Below the pieces are notes generated by a model. That model saw nothing but the letters and a program-made list of their open reading frames with translations. It did no database searches and had not been told where the DNA came from. Shown piece after piece: positions 18,880-29,130 of a stretch of DNA of 64,000 nt (the stretch's first letter is position 1; each line of letters begins with the position of its first letter). The DNA is from Gilvibacter sp. (GTDB taxonomy: Bacteria > Bacteroidota > Bacteroidia > Flavobacteriales > Flavobacteriaceae): positions 1 through 64,000 of the forward strand of contig NZ_JABSPU010000006.1 of assembly GCF_013214815.1 (NCBI RefSeq), read 5' to 3'. The translations under genes were made by a program, and so were the position numbers.

Positions 18880-21180
18880 ATGAAAATCTCAAAGTTGATC
18901 GCTTTTCTTTCATTTGCATTGATCGCCGGTACGGCCTTTGCACAAGAAGAAGAAGCAGAGGTTCGCGAAGGCGGACACATCAATAACAACAAATTCCGAC
19001 AGATGTATCAGGAGTTCTCTACGCCGAACATGTTCCGTTCAGCTAGTGGTGCTCCAGGTCCTCAGTACTATCAGCAACAAGCTGATTACGTAATGGACAT
19101 TGAATTGGACGACAAAAACGCCAAACTCTACGGATTTGAAACCATTACCTACACGAACAATTCTCCAGACCCGCTAGATTACCTTTGGGTGCAATTGGAT
19201 CAAAACGTTCGTGCTAAAGACTCTAAGTCTCCACTTATTGAAGGAGACGGTGTGCCACCGGCAGAACAGCCAGGAGGATTCGCATCTAAGTTTATGGACG
19301 GAGGTTTTGACGGAGGATTCAATATTGAGGCGGTAAAAGACGCTAAAGGCGGAAACCTTCCTTATACGATCCACCAAACCATGATGCGTGTTGAAATGCC
19401 AAAGACCCTTAAAACAGGGGAGAAGTTTACCTTCAGTATCAAATGGTGGTATAACGTAAACAACCACGTTACCAATCGTGCTCGTAGTGGATACGAAGAA
19501 TTTGAAGACGGTAACAGAGCTTATGTAATTGCACAGTTCTATCCGCGTATGGCGGTTTACAACGATGTGGAAGGTTGGCAAAACTCTCAATTCTGGGGAC
19601 GTGATGAATTCGCACTTCCTTTCGGAAACTTTGAGGTAAACCTAACTGTACCTGCAGATCACATCACGGATGCGACTGGAGTATTGACCAACCGTAAAGA
19701 CGTTTTCACTAAAGACATGATGAAGCGTTATGAGTTGGCTAAAAAGACATATGACAAGCCTGTGATCATTGTTTCTCAAGAAGAAGCTGAGGCTAAAGAG
19801 AACAATTTTGCAACGGCTAAAAAGACTTGGAAGTTCAAGGCTGAGATGGTTCGTGACTTTGGATTCGCTACTTCTCGTCGTTTTATCTGGGATATGATGG
19901 CCGTAAAGATCGGGAACAAAGACGTTATGGCTGTTTCTCTTTATCCAAAAGAAGGTAACCCACTTTGGGAGGAATACTCAACTAAAGCTGTTGCCAGTAC
20001 CTTGAAGAGTTACTCAAGAATGACCTTTGACTATCCGTATCACAAGGCGATCTCCGTGCACGCCCGTAACCAAGGGATGGAGTACCCAATGATCTGCTGG
20101 AACTACGGACGTCCAAATCCAGATGGAACCTACAGCGAGCGTACCAAGTACGGAATGATCTCTGTGATCATCCACGAGGTAGGACACAACTACTTCCCAA
20201 TGATCGTGAACAGTGATGAGCGTCAGTGGACATGGATGGATGAAGGATTGAATACTTTCATGCAGTACGTTGCTGAGCAAGATTTTGGAGAGTGGTATCC
20301 AGACGCCATCGCACCAAATCAGAGCTATCCATCACGTCGTGGACCAGCTAAGAATATTGTAGATTATATGAGCAGTGATCAGGATTATATTGCGCCTATC
20401 ATGACTAAAGGTTTAAACACCTATCAGTTTGGTGCCAATGCTTACGGAAAGCCTGCAACTGCATTGAACATACTTCGTGAGACTGTAATGGGCCGCGAAT
20501 TGTTTGACTACGCATTTAAGACTTACGCCAACCGTTGGATGTTTAAGCACCCAACTCCTGAGGACTTCTTCCGCACTATGGAAGATGCATCTGCCTTTGA
20601 CTTGGATTGGTTCTGGCGTTCTTGGTTCTATACTACAGATTATGTAGACATGGGTGTTGGTGAAGTGAAGAAATTCTATGTTTCCAGCAAAGTTAATGCT
20701 GAGGTGCGCGAGATCATGGAAGCTCGTGGTCTTACTGAAAGTGATTTGCCACCATTGGTATACTACGTAGCTGAAGATAGTGAAGACTTTGAAGAAGGTA
20801 TGGCCGATATGTCTCTAGAAGACATTCCATCTATCAAAGAGTATATGATGGACAATATGACTCCTGAGGAGCGTGCAGCGGTTACCAAACCTAAGTTCTT
20901 CTACGAAGTTACCTTTGAGAAGCCAGGAGGTATTCCAATGCCAATCATTGTAGAGTATACTTATGCAGACGGATCTACCAAGCGTGAGACTTATCCAGCA
21001 GAGATCTGGAGAAAGAACGATGCTCAAGTAGGCAAGGTAATTGCTTCAGAGCAAGAGATCACAAAGATCGTAGTTGATCCGGATGAAGAAACAGCAGATA
21101 TCGATACTACGAACAACGCATGGCCGCAGCGCAAAAAGCTCGGACAGTTTGACCAGTTCAAGGACGGTATTAAAGACTAA
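18880..21180 (+). CDS. M1 family metallopeptidase
   Basis: 'IIHEVGHNYFPMIVNSDERQWTWMDEGLNTFMQY' (HExxH-X18-E gluzincin motif); signal peptide. Confidence 0.92.
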   Translation: MKISKLIAFLSFALIAGTAFAQEEEAEVREGGHINNNKFRQMYQEFSTPNMFRSASGAPGPQYYQQQADYVMDIELDDKNAKLYGFETITYTNNSPDPLDYLWVQLDQNVRAKDSKSPLIEGDGVPPAEQPGGFASKFMDGGFDGGFNIEAVKDAKGGNLPYTIHQTMMRVEMPKTLKTGEKFTFSIKWWYNVNNHVTNRARSGYEEFEDGNRAYVIAQFYPRMAVYNDVEGWQNSQFWGRDEFALPFGNFEVNLTVPADHITDATGVLTNRKDVFTKDMMKRYELAKKTYDKPVIIVSQEEAEAKENNFATAKKTWKFKAEMVRDFGFATSRRFIWDMMAVKIGNKDVMAVSLYPKEGNPLWEEYSTKAVASTLKSYSRMTFDYPYHKAISVHARNQGMEYPMICWNYGRPNPDGTYSERTKYGMISVIIHEVGHNYFPMIVNSDERQWTWMDEGLNTFMQYVAEQDFGEWYPDAIAPNQSYPSRRGPAKNIVDYMSSDQDYIAPIMTKGLNTYQFGANAYGKPATALNILRETVMGRELFDYAFKTYANRWMFKHPTPEDFFRTMEDASAFDLDWFWRSWFYTTDYVDMGVGEVKKFYVSSKVNAEVREIMEARGLTESDLPPLVYYVAEDSEDFEEGMADMSLEDIPSIKEYMMDNMTPEERAAVTKPKFFYEVTFEKPGGIPMPIIVEYTYADGSTKRETYPAEIWRKNDAQVGKVIASEQEITKIVVDPDEETADIDTTNNAWPQRKKLGQFDQFKDGIKD

Positions 21181-21187
21181 ATAATAG

Positions 21188-21219
21188 AAAAAGCCCCGAA
21201 GATTTCGGGGCTTTTTTTT
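21188..21219 (+). terminator. Rho-independent terminator
   Basis: AAAAAGCCCCGAA-GAT-TTCGGGGCTTTTTTTT. Confidence 0.88.
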
Positions 21220-21252
21220 ACCCTCCCGCGCAATCTTAATTATATTTGCAAC

Positions 21253-21585
21253 ATGCAATCATTTTTGATATTCGGTTTTATCAGTACGCCAGAGGTTATG
21301 TTTATCCTCTTTATTGTGTTATTGGTTTTTGGAGCCGATAAAATCCCGACCATAGCTCGTGGTTTGGGCAAAGGAATGCGTCAGATCAAAGATGCTACTA
21401 ACGAGATCAAAAGTGAGATTACCAAGAGTGCAGAACAGCAAGGTATTGATACCAGCATCGTAAAGGATGTGCAAGACAGCCTGCATGAAACTAAAAAGAG
21501 TATTGAGCAGGTAAGTGGAACTATTGGGCGTGATCCTCTGTCCAGTTCCAGGTCTACAGACTTGCCGAACAAGCCTAGTTTGTAA
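21253..21585 (+). CDS. tatA: Sec-independent protein translocase TatA/TatE family
   Basis: 'EVMFILFIVLLVFGADKIPTIARGLGKGMRQIKDATNEIK'. Confidence 0.9.
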   Translation: MQSFLIFGFISTPEVMFILFIVLLVFGADKIPTIARGLGKGMRQIKDATNEIKSEITKSAEQQGIDTSIVKDVQDSLHETKKSIEQVSGTIGRDPLSSSRSTDLPNKPSL

Positions 21586-21594
21586 TTTCCCTAT

Positions 21595-22236
21595 TTATTT
21601 AACGCGTGTTAAGGTAAGTCCATCGCGAATGGGCAACAGTACCGTTTCCAATTGCGGATGCGTGGCTAAGGTTTTGTTGTACTGTAAAAGCGCTTTGGTG
21701 TCCTCGTCATAGGGATCTAATTCTTCCACTACCTTTCCGCTCCACAATACATTATCGCTTAGAATGATTCCTCCGGAATTCATTTGCGGCAAGATCATTT
21801 CTAGGTACTTCGGATAATTCCTTTTGTCTGCATCCATAAAGACCAGATCGTATTTAATGTTTAGGCTGGGCAAGATGGTATCTGCTCTTCCTAAATGCTG
21901 ATGGATACGAGTTCCCGCTCCTGAAAGGTCAAAATATTTGCGTTGCAGATCGTACAACTCTTCATTTTGATCAATGGTGTGTATTTCTCCTTCGGGATGC
22001 AATCCTTCCAGCAGACATAAGGCAGAATAGCCGGTATAGGTTCCCAATTCCAATATGACCTTAGGCCGAATGATCTTTGACAATAAACTCAAAATGCGTC
22101 CTTGATAATGCCCGCTGAGCATTCTGGGATTCAAAACCTTTTGCCAGGTCTCTCGGTTGAGTTGTTGTAACAATTCGGGTTCCTGCTGTGAATGGTCTAC
22201 AGCGTATTGGTCAATATTTTCAGGTAAGAAATGCAT
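21595..22236 (-). CDS. O-methyltransferase (class I SAM-dependent)
   Basis: 'VILELGTYTGYSALCLLEGLHPEGEIHTIDQNEE', 'DLVFMDADKRNYPKYLE', 'GGIILSDNVLWSGKV'. Start moved from 22257 to the second Met because the longer version begins inside a terminator hairpin. Confidence 0.9.
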   Translation of the reverse strand: MHFLPENIDQYAVDHSQQEPELLQQLNRETWQKVLNPRMLSGHYQGRILSLLSKIIRPKVILELGTYTGYSALCLLEGLHPEGEIHTIDQNEELYDLQRKYFDLSGAGTRIHQHLGRADTILPSLNIKYDLVFMDADKRNYPKYLEMILPQMNSGGIILSDNVLWSGKVVEELDPYDEDTKALLQYNKTLATHPQLETVLLPIRDGLTLTRVK

Positions 22237-22237
22237 A

Positions 22238-22276
22238 ATAAAAAAAGAGCTCCACAATTTGATTCAAATTGTGGAG
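22238..22276 (-). terminator. Rho-independent terminator of the 22301-22525 gene
   Basis: CTCCACAATTTG/CAAATTGTGGAG stem with a minus-strand T tail (AAAAAAA at 22239-22247 on +). Confidence 0.75.
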
Positions 22277-22300
22277 TCCAATATATCGGTTTATAAGCTA

Positions 22301-22525
22301 CTATTCAGATTCTTCATTAGCTTGAGGGAGTTCTTCCGGTTCTTCTTCGGCATTACCCATAAAGAAAAAGACCGCACCTACTACGATCAATCCAATTTTA
22401 ATTCCCCAGGCTACGCCTTCACCCCAATTGTAAATCCACATCAGGATGGTTGGAACTCGATCAAAAAAGTTTAAAACAATGGAAAAAAGACCAAAAAAGG
22501 CCATGTACATTCCAAGTTTTCTCAT
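22301..22525 (-). CDS. Small two-TM hypothetical membrane protein
   Basis: 74 aa, two hydrophobic segments, acidic tail EEEPEELPQANEESE; own terminator. Confidence 0.6.
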   Translation of the reverse strand: MRKLGMYMAFFGLFSIVLNFFDRVPTILMWIYNWGEGVAWGIKIGLIVVGAVFFFMGNAEEEPEELPQANEESE

Positions 22526-22573
22526 AAGTCAATTGTTTAGTTAATCAACTACAATATAAAAAATGTTTGCTTA

Positions 22574-23659
22574 TCAGCTCCCGAGTATGCGTTTTTTGAG
22601 TGCATCTTTGGCTGCTTGATCATCTCCATGGAGCCACTGCAATACGTTGTCCTCCCACATGGCGTCGCATTGAGCATCAGTGAGGATGTCGCGCTGGCGA
22701 GCCAGATCCAAGATCTTTCCTGGATAAGAGGATTGCGGAGCGCTCTCCATTTCTCCAAGCGGATACGGATCATCCAAGCCTACCAATACTTGATTGGAGC
22801 CTTGGTTTTCAATAAGCAACTTGAGCGAGCCGGTATCGTGTACTAGCGTATCGAAGAAAATGTTTTTGTGACCCACAGATTTTCTAGGATGTACCTTGCC
22901 TTCAAAGAGATCAGGACGGCCATCGAAGCCTTGTATACGGCGTCCGAGGTTGATCTGCGCCAATTGTCCACCGTGTGCAAAACAAACGCGCATATTTGGG
23001 TATTTGTCTGCATAACCGTTTAGGGTCAAAAAATGATAGGCATCCGCACATTGGGCCAGCATCCAAATCAAGTGGAAGCGCCAGGCTGTGTTTTCTAGTA
23101 AAATGAATTTTTCACCATCGTAAGGATGGATCTCAACCGCTAAGTTGTATTTACTGGCAAGCTCAAAAATAGGTTCGTTCTCTTCATCAAAGATGCAACG
23201 CCAAGTACCAATAGTATCCATATAGTGAGTAGGCAGACACAAAAGTTGTAAGCCCAATTCTTCCACACAACGCTCTATTTCCCAAAGAGCACCGCGTACA
23301 AAACCGGGATGCACCACAAAGCCACAGGTGAATTTAGATGGATTGTCATGTTGAATGCGCGCGTTGAAATCGTTTTGGAATCGCAAAGCCTGTTTCATTT
23401 CTTCCAGGCGTAAACCGTTTCCGTAAAGCTGAGAAAGATTCAAGACAACGGCATGGTCGATCTTATAACGTTCCATCCAAGCCAGTTTTTCATCCAAAAA
23501 GAAACTAGAATCTGTCACAGGACGACTCCAGTTCTTTTGCAGCATATACTTTCTGTCCTTGTCTACCCAAAAGATACCTTTCTCGCGCATAAAATCCGGA
23601 ATCTCCTCCGGATAGGGCAGTAGATGCGAGTGTCCGTTGATGCGTAATTTTCTCTCCAC
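22574..23659 (-). CDS. Amidohydrolase family protein, ACMSD-like (2-amino-3-carboxymuconate-6-semialdehyde decarboxylase candidate)
   Basis: 'RINGHSHLLPYPEE' HxH metal motif, 'CFAHGGQ', and location in a kynurenine operon. Confidence 0.78.
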   Translation of the reverse strand: MERKLRINGHSHLLPYPEEIPDFMREKGIFWVDKDRKYMLQKNWSRPVTDSSFFLDEKLAWMERYKIDHAVVLNLSQLYGNGLRLEEMKQALRFQNDFNARIQHDNPSKFTCGFVVHPGFVRGALWEIERCVEELGLQLLCLPTHYMDTIGTWRCIFDEENEPIFELASKYNLAVEIHPYDGEKFILLENTAWRFHLIWMLAQCADAYHFLTLNGYADKYPNMRVCFAHGGQLAQINLGRRIQGFDGRPDLFEGKVHPRKSVGHKNIFFDTLVHDTGSLKLLIENQGSNQVLVGLDDPYPLGEMESAPQSSYPGKILDLARQRDILTDAQCDAMWEDNVLQWLHGDDQAAKDALKKRILGS

Positions 23660-23668
23660 CCTTCTAAG

Positions 23669-24451
23669 TTACAAACTTTTAGTTCTCCCGCCGTCTACAG
23701 GCAAATTAATACCGTTAATATAACTTGCAGCAGGACTCGCTAAAAAGGCCACTGCGTTGGCAATCTCTTCTGGTTGAGCAAAACGTCTAACAGGCACGAG
23801 CTGACGCATAAAGGCAGCAGCTTCTTCTTCTGTCTTTTGGAATTTGTTTGCTGCGTTCTTAACAATATCTGCCAAGCGATCCGTTGCAGTAAACCCAGGC
23901 AGTACATTATTTACCGTAACGCCAGACGGGCCGAGCTCATTAGCCAGGGTTTTGGCCCAATTAGCCACCGCTCCACGAATGGTATTGCTCACTCCAAGGC
24001 CGTCAATAGGTTGTTTTACAGAAGTAGAGATCACGTTTATGATTCGGCCGTAACCATCTTTTTGCATGCCGGGAACAAGGGCTTGGCTAAGCAGTTGATT
24101 GCACACCAAATGTTGAGAAAAAGCTTGGGTGAATTCTGCAGTCCCAGCGCTGTAGATGGGGCCGCCTTTTGGGCCGCCCGTATTGTTGATCAAGATGTGG
24201 TAGTTGCGATCGTCCGGCAACTCATTTAAAGCTGATTTAAATTGCTCCGGATCACTAAAATCGGCCACCAAAAAATCGTGTCCTTCTTCTTGGTTCTCCA
24301 AAGTTTGTAAAACGGCAGTCAATTTATCGGCATTACGTGCAACTAAGGTCACGCGCGCACCAAGCGCAGCAAGGGCTCTTGCAGAGGCAGCACCGATTCC
24401 GGCAGAGGCTCCGCAAACCAGAGCATTCTTATCACTGAGGTCTATATTCAT
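23669..24451 (-). CDS. SDR family oxidoreductase
   Basis: 'ALVCGASAGIGAASARALAALGARVTLVARN', 'LINNTGG', 'GVTVNNVLPGFT'; start refined to MNIDLSDKNALV with ATGA overlap to the upstream ALDH stop. Confidence 0.9.
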   Translation of the reverse strand: MNIDLSDKNALVCGASAGIGAASARALAALGARVTLVARNADKLTAVLQTLENQEEGHDFLVADFSDPEQFKSALNELPDDRNYHILINNTGGPKGGPIYSAGTAEFTQAFSQHLVCNQLLSQALVPGMQKDGYGRIINVISTSVKQPIDGLGVSNTIRGAVANWAKTLANELGPSGVTVNNVLPGFTATDRLADIVKNAANKFQKTEEEAAAFMRQLVPVRRFAQPEEIANAVAFLASPAASYINGINLPVDGGRTKSL

Positions 24452-25899
24452 GTATTGGTTTTGTATTGTATGCAAATGTTTTTGGGTTCCGTAAAGAAAC
24501 GTAAAGCTTCAAAGCCTCCTTCGCGTCCAACCCCACTGGCTTTAACTCCGCCAAAAGGTGTGCGCAAATCTCGGTTGAGCCAAGTGTTGACCCAAACAAT
24601 TCCGGCTTCCAATGCCTTGGAAACTCTAATGCTTCTGTCAATATTAGAAGTCCATACTGTTGATGATAATCCATAAGGAACATCATTGGCCAGGGCAATC
24701 GCTTCCTCTTCTGTTTTAAAGGGCATAATAGTGACCACAGGGCCAAAAATTTCTTCTTGCTGCAAGCGGCATTGGGTGGTAGCAACCTCAATGACCGTTG
24801 GATCCACATAATAGCCTTCTGGGGCCTCGTCTAATTTTATTTGATGCCCTCCTGTGAGTAGTTTTCCTTCTGACGCTGCCAAGGCTGTATAACTGAGGAT
24901 CTTCTCCATATGCGATTTAGAGACTACCGCACCCAAATCAATTCCAGAAGTTAAAGAAGGTCCAACCTTTAGTTTTTCTACGGCAGGGATAAAGGCTGCC
25001 TTAAAGCGTTCGTAGATCTCTTCTTGAACAAAAATACGGCTGCCGCACAAGCAGATCTGCCCTTGATTCGCAAAGGAGGACTTTAAAGTCACTTGCAGCA
25101 TTTTGTCAAAGTCACAATCGGCAAAAATTAGGTTTGGATTTTTTCCTCCTAGTTCCAAAGAAAGCTTTTTAAACAAAGGTGCCGCAGTTCTGGCAATTGC
25201 CGCACCGGTAGTTGTTCCTCCAGTAAAAGAGATCGCTTTGATTTTAGGATGTTCTACTATGGCTTGCCCGGCCTCAGGACCTTTGCCATGAACAATGTTT
25301 AATACTCCTGGCGGTAAGCCAGCTTCATTACAGTATTTACCCAGCATCGCTGCAGTAACTGGAGTAATCTCACTGGGTTTAGCAACTACAGTATTTCCTG
25401 CGGCAAGGGCAGGGGCGATCTTCCAGCTGAACAAATAGAGTGGCAGGTTCCAAGGAGAAATGCAACCAACAACACCAATGGGTTGTCTCAAGGTAAAATT
25501 GATGGAATCAGAGGCCAGGTTTTCGTGTGCTTCTGAGGCGAATTGGGTGATGGCATTACCAAAGAACCTAAAATTAGAGGAGGCTCGTGGAATATCTACC
25601 TTGGTGGCCAAAGCTAATGGTTTCCCGTTGTCTAATGCTTCTGCATGAGCAAGAGTGTCTAAATCCGCAGCAATGAGATCTGCCAACTTTAAAAGTATAC
25701 GACTGCGTGCTTCAATGGGTGTTTGAGACCAAGACTCGAAAGCCGCCTTTGCAGCCTCAAAGGCTTTTGCTACGTCTTTCCCATTAGATGCTGGAATTTG
25801 CCCAGAGACAGCTCCAGTACTCGGGGTGTAATTGTCCATCCATTGCCCGTCAATGGGGTCCACATATTCACCGTTTATGAAGTTCTGCAGCCTGTCCAT
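24448..25899 (-). CDS. Aldehyde dehydrogenase (2-aminomuconate/2-hydroxymuconate semialdehyde dehydrogenase candidate)
   Basis: 'LSLELGGKNPNLIFADCDF', 'FANQGQICLCGSRIFVQ', 'QEEIFGPVVTIMPF'. Confidence 0.92.
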   Translation of the reverse strand: MDRLQNFINGEYVDPIDGQWMDNYTPSTGAVSGQIPASNGKDVAKAFEAAKAAFESWSQTPIEARSRILLKLADLIAADLDTLAHAEALDNGKPLALATKVDIPRASSNFRFFGNAITQFASEAHENLASDSINFTLRQPIGVVGCISPWNLPLYLFSWKIAPALAAGNTVVAKPSEITPVTAAMLGKYCNEAGLPPGVLNIVHGKGPEAGQAIVEHPKIKAISFTGGTTTGAAIARTAAPLFKKLSLELGGKNPNLIFADCDFDKMLQVTLKSSFANQGQICLCGSRIFVQEEIYERFKAAFIPAVEKLKVGPSLTSGIDLGAVVSKSHMEKILSYTALAASEGKLLTGGHQIKLDEAPEGYYVDPTVIEVATTQCRLQQEEIFGPVVTIMPFKTEEEAIALANDVPYGLSSTVWTSNIDRSIRVSKALEAGIVWVNTWLNRDLRTPFGGVKASGVGREGGFEALRFFTEPKNICIQYKTNT

Positions 25900-25901
25900 G
25901 A

Positions 25902-26318
25902 TTAAAGTGGTTTATAGGCCATGGCCTTAATCTCAATGACCAAATGAGGATGTGGCAATTGATGCACGGCAACTGTGGTCCGAGCAGGGCCATTTTCTGA
26001 GCTAAAATATTCTCCATACACCTCATTATATCCAGCAAAGTCATTCATGTTAACTAGAAAACTGGTAACGTCAACTACATCGGCCATGGTGGCTCCCTCA
26101 GTGGCGAGATAGTCTTTGATATTCTCCAAGACCGCGCGAGTTTGTTCGCGAACATCCAGACGCATGGTCCCCATTTCATCAACTTGATGCACTCCGGCAA
26201 AAGTATTGTCGGGCAGGCGTGAACTGGTTCCGCTTATAAAAATATAATCCCCAGCACGCTTGACATGCGGGTAAGCTCCTCTCGGGCTCGCTTTTCCAGA
26301 TACTAATCTACTTTTCAT
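25902..26318 (-). CDS. RidA family protein, candidate 2-aminomuconate deaminase
   Basis: '[22 protein letters not shown]', '[30 protein letters not shown]', '[25 protein letters not shown]'. Confidence 0.85.
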   Translation of the reverse strand: MKSRLVSGKASPRGAYPHVKRAGDYIFISGTSSRLPDNTFAGVHQVDEMGTMRLDVREQTRAVLENIKDYLATEGATMADVVDVTSFLVNMNDFAGYNEVYGEYFSSENGPARTTVAVHQLPHPHLVIEIKAMAYKPL

Positions 26319-26328
26319 TGTGGTGTTG

Positions 26329-27720
26329 TTATAAGAGTTCGTCCTCGTGAAGGACTTCTTTGGTGTGATTCTTTACAATTTGTAGTTTCTCTTCTAAAGA
26401 AAGATCTTCTGGCAACAGGCCGTCATCCAACAAATTGAGAATGGCCTTGTCTTGGGCTCTTCCGCGACGCATAGCCTCTGCATAAGAGATATGCTCGCTA
26501 AAGGTCACCAAGGAATATTTAGAAGAGTACTGCTCCGGGAAGTTGAATTCCAAAGCAGTTTCTACCTTGCGTTTGGCCTGAAACAGCGGATTAGCAGTGT
26601 GTTCTTTCATTTCGTGGAAGTTGTCTACCGCGAGGTCTGCTATGGCGTCGGTATCGGTTTTTCGAGTCAGGCTGAACTGCCTAAAGGCTGCATTCCAATC
26701 GTCTCCAACTTGATCCAAAACACGATCAAATTCAACTACGTCTTCAAAACTTGCATTCATGCCTTGCCCATAAAATGGTACAATGGCATGAGCTGCATCG
26801 CCCATAATCAATACTTTTCCGTAGGCATTCCAAGGAGAACATTTAATCGTGCCCAAAGGAGCTGTTGGATTTTCAAAAAATTCTTTAGCCAATTCTGGCA
26901 TTAGGGCCAAAGTATCAGGGAATTCATTGCTGAAGTATTCCATGACTTTCTCTTCTGTGGTCAAATTGTCAAAACAATAATCGCTGTCGCTATAAGGTAA
27001 AAACAGGGTCACGGTAAAACTACCGTCCAAATTTGGAAGGGCTATAAGCATGTCCTCTCCGCGAGGCCAAATGTGCAAAGCGCCTTTCTCGGTGCGGTAA
27101 CCGCCAGTTTCTGTAGCTGGAATGGTCAATTCTTTATAGCCATGGGTAAGCCATTGCTGACTAAAACTGAACAGGAATTGTTTGTGGTTGAACATGGCTT
27201 TGCGAACCACGCTTCCGGCACCATCCGTACCAATAAGGACATCGCCTTGGTAACGTTTGGTCTTACCTGTAGTGTAATCTTGAAATTCAGCTGCTGCATT
27301 TTCCAGATCAACACTGACGCACTTTTGATTGAAGATAATCTCAACACCTTCATGCGCCTCAGCAGCATCGAGCAGCAAGGCGTTAAGGCCTGGCCGTGAG
27401 ATGGAATTGATGTATTCTCCATCACGACCGCTATAAGGGCTCAAAAAGGTATTCCCTTTGGGATCGTGGATCATGCGGCCTAACATAGGAATGCACAGTT
27501 CGGTGACTTCTTTTTCCAGCCCGACGAGTTTCATCCCTTTCATGCCGCGATTTGAAAAAGCCAGGTTGATAGATCTACCTGCATCTTGGGTGACTTTGCG
27601 CAAATCTGGTCTGCGCTCCATTAAGGTAACTCGATGTCCGCGTTGCGCCATTCTAAGGGCTAGTAAGCTTCCGCAAAGGCCGGCGCCGACAATGAGAATA
27701 TGTGATTTATGATCTGCCAT
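26329..27720 (-). CDS. kmo: Kynurenine 3-monooxygenase (FAD-dependent)
   Basis: '[34 protein letters not shown]', '[22 protein letters not shown]', '[25 protein letters not shown]'. Confidence 0.93.
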   Translation of the reverse strand: MADHKSHILIVGAGLCGSLLALRMAQRGHRVTLMERRPDLRKVTQDAGRSINLAFSNRGMKGMKLVGLEKEVTELCIPMLGRMIHDPKGNTFLSPYSGRDGEYINSISRPGLNALLLDAAEAHEGVEIIFNQKCVSVDLENAAAEFQDYTTGKTKRYQGDVLIGTDGAGSVVRKAMFNHKQFLFSFSQQWLTHGYKELTIPATETGGYRTEKGALHIWPRGEDMLIALPNLDGSFTVTLFLPYSDSDYCFDNLTTEEKVMEYFSNEFPDTLALMPELAKEFFENPTAPLGTIKCSPWNAYGKVLIMGDAAHAIVPFYGQGMNASFEDVVEFDRVLDQVGDDWNAAFRQFSLTRKTDTDAIADLAVDNFHEMKEHTANPLFQAKRKVETALEFNFPEQYSSKYSLVTFSEHISYAEAMRRGRAQDKAILNLLDDGLLPEDLSLEEKLQIVKNHTKEVLHEDELL

Positions 27721-28991
27721 TAATACAAAGTGTCTAATGCGTTTTTCAATCGATTTATAAATTCGTAGACGTCTTCAAAGCGCGTATAAAGTGCAGCTGG
27801 TGCTACACGAATAACATCCGGTTCTCTCCAGTCACTGATCACGCCTTGGTTTGTTAGTGCATCGTGTAAACGACGGTCCGCATTCTTTACTTGAATGCTC
27901 AGTTGACTGCCGCGCATTTCCGGATCACTCGGAGTGATGATCCCGATATTTGGATTGCCCATGTCGTTTAAAAGGAACTCCAGATATCCCGTAAGCTTTA
28001 CGCTCTTAGCTCGGATATTATCAAATCCGGCATCCGTGAAGACCTGCAAGGAGGCGCGTATAGCTGCCATGCTCAAAATAGGAGGATTGCTCAATTGCCA
28101 TCCTTCAGCTCCAGCCAAGACGTCAAATTCTTGTCGCATATTAAAGCGAGAAGCCTTGTTGTGTCCCCACCAACCTGCAAAGCGCTTAAGCTCTGGATTG
28201 TGTCTATGTCGCTCGTGCACAAAGCATCCGCCTAAACTTCCCGGTCCGCTGTTTAAATATTTATAGCTGCACCAAACGGCAAAATCGGCTCCACTATCAT
28301 GCAAGTTAGGCTGAATATTTCCAGCGCCATGAGCCAGATCAAAACCAACCATACAACCGTGCTGGTGACCCAGCTGAGCTATTTCTTTCAGGGGAAAGGC
28401 CTGTCCGCTATAGTAATTAGTACTGCCAATCATGATCAAGGCAACTTCGTCCTTATTGGCTTCCAAAAGCGCTTGGAGGTCCTCCATGCGACAGATGGCT
28501 TCACCCGCTGGTGGATGCCATAGTAAAAGGCCCTCTTTAGGGTCAATACTGTGCATGTCTAATTGACTTTCTACCGCGTACTTATCAGAAGGGAAGGCGT
28601 CACTTTCAATGATGATCTTGTAGCGTTTGTCTGTGGGTCTGTAAAAGGAGACCATCATCAAATGCAAGTTCACCGTGAGGGTGTTCATGATTACCACCTC
28701 TTCTGATTTTGCCCCAACAATAGCGGCCATTTGATCGGTCAGAAATTCGTGATAGGGTAACCAAGGTTTGCGCGCTTCTGTATGTCCTTCAACACCTAGG
28801 GTTGCCCAATCTTCCAACTCTTGCTTGAGATAGCTTTCTGTGGTTTTGGGTTGTAATCCAAGAGAATTACCGCAGAGATAAATGAATGGATTTCCCGCTT
28901 TATCAGCAGGAATATGGAATTGGGATCTGAAGGAAGCAATGGGATCATTTTGGTCGCATGCTCTAGCGTAATCCAGGGTGTTTTTGTGCAT
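27720..28991 (-). CDS. kynU: Kynureninase
   Basis: 'FIYLCGNSLGLQPK', 'GCMVGFDLAHGAGNIQPNLHDSGADFAVWCSYKYLNSGPGSLGGCFVHERH'; start refined to MHKNTLDYARACD; stop shares 1 nt with the kmo start (TAATG). Confidence 0.95.
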   Translation of the reverse strand: MHKNTLDYARACDQNDPIASFRSQFHIPADKAGNPFIYLCGNSLGLQPKTTESYLKQELEDWATLGVEGHTEARKPWLPYHEFLTDQMAAIVGAKSEEVVIMNTLTVNLHLMMVSFYRPTDKRYKIIIESDAFPSDKYAVESQLDMHSIDPKEGLLLWHPPAGEAICRMEDLQALLEANKDEVALIMIGSTNYYSGQAFPLKEIAQLGHQHGCMVGFDLAHGAGNIQPNLHDSGADFAVWCSYKYLNSGPGSLGGCFVHERHRHNPELKRFAGWWGHNKASRFNMRQEFDVLAGAEGWQLSNPPILSMAAIRASLQVFTDAGFDNIRAKSVKLTGYLEFLLNDMGNPNIGIITPSDPEMRGSQLSIQVKNADRRLHDALTNQGVISDWREPDVIRVAPAALYTRFEDVYEFINRLKNALDTLY

Positions 28992-29130
28992 ATCGGTTGG
29001 GTAAGTGGCGCTCCTAACAAAAGTAAGCAATTCTCTTTGTTTTTTTTTGTGCTGCTAAAAGCTAATTATCAGGGTTCTAGATTCCGAAAATTTCGTAATT
29101 CTTTCTTACATTTGGCGAAAACCCTCCCGC

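Noticed and set aside
23774-24229. 151-aa ORF on + strand
   Set aside because: Antisense to the SDR gene, no domain.
26452-26904. 150-aa ORF on + strand
   Set aside because: Antisense to kmo.
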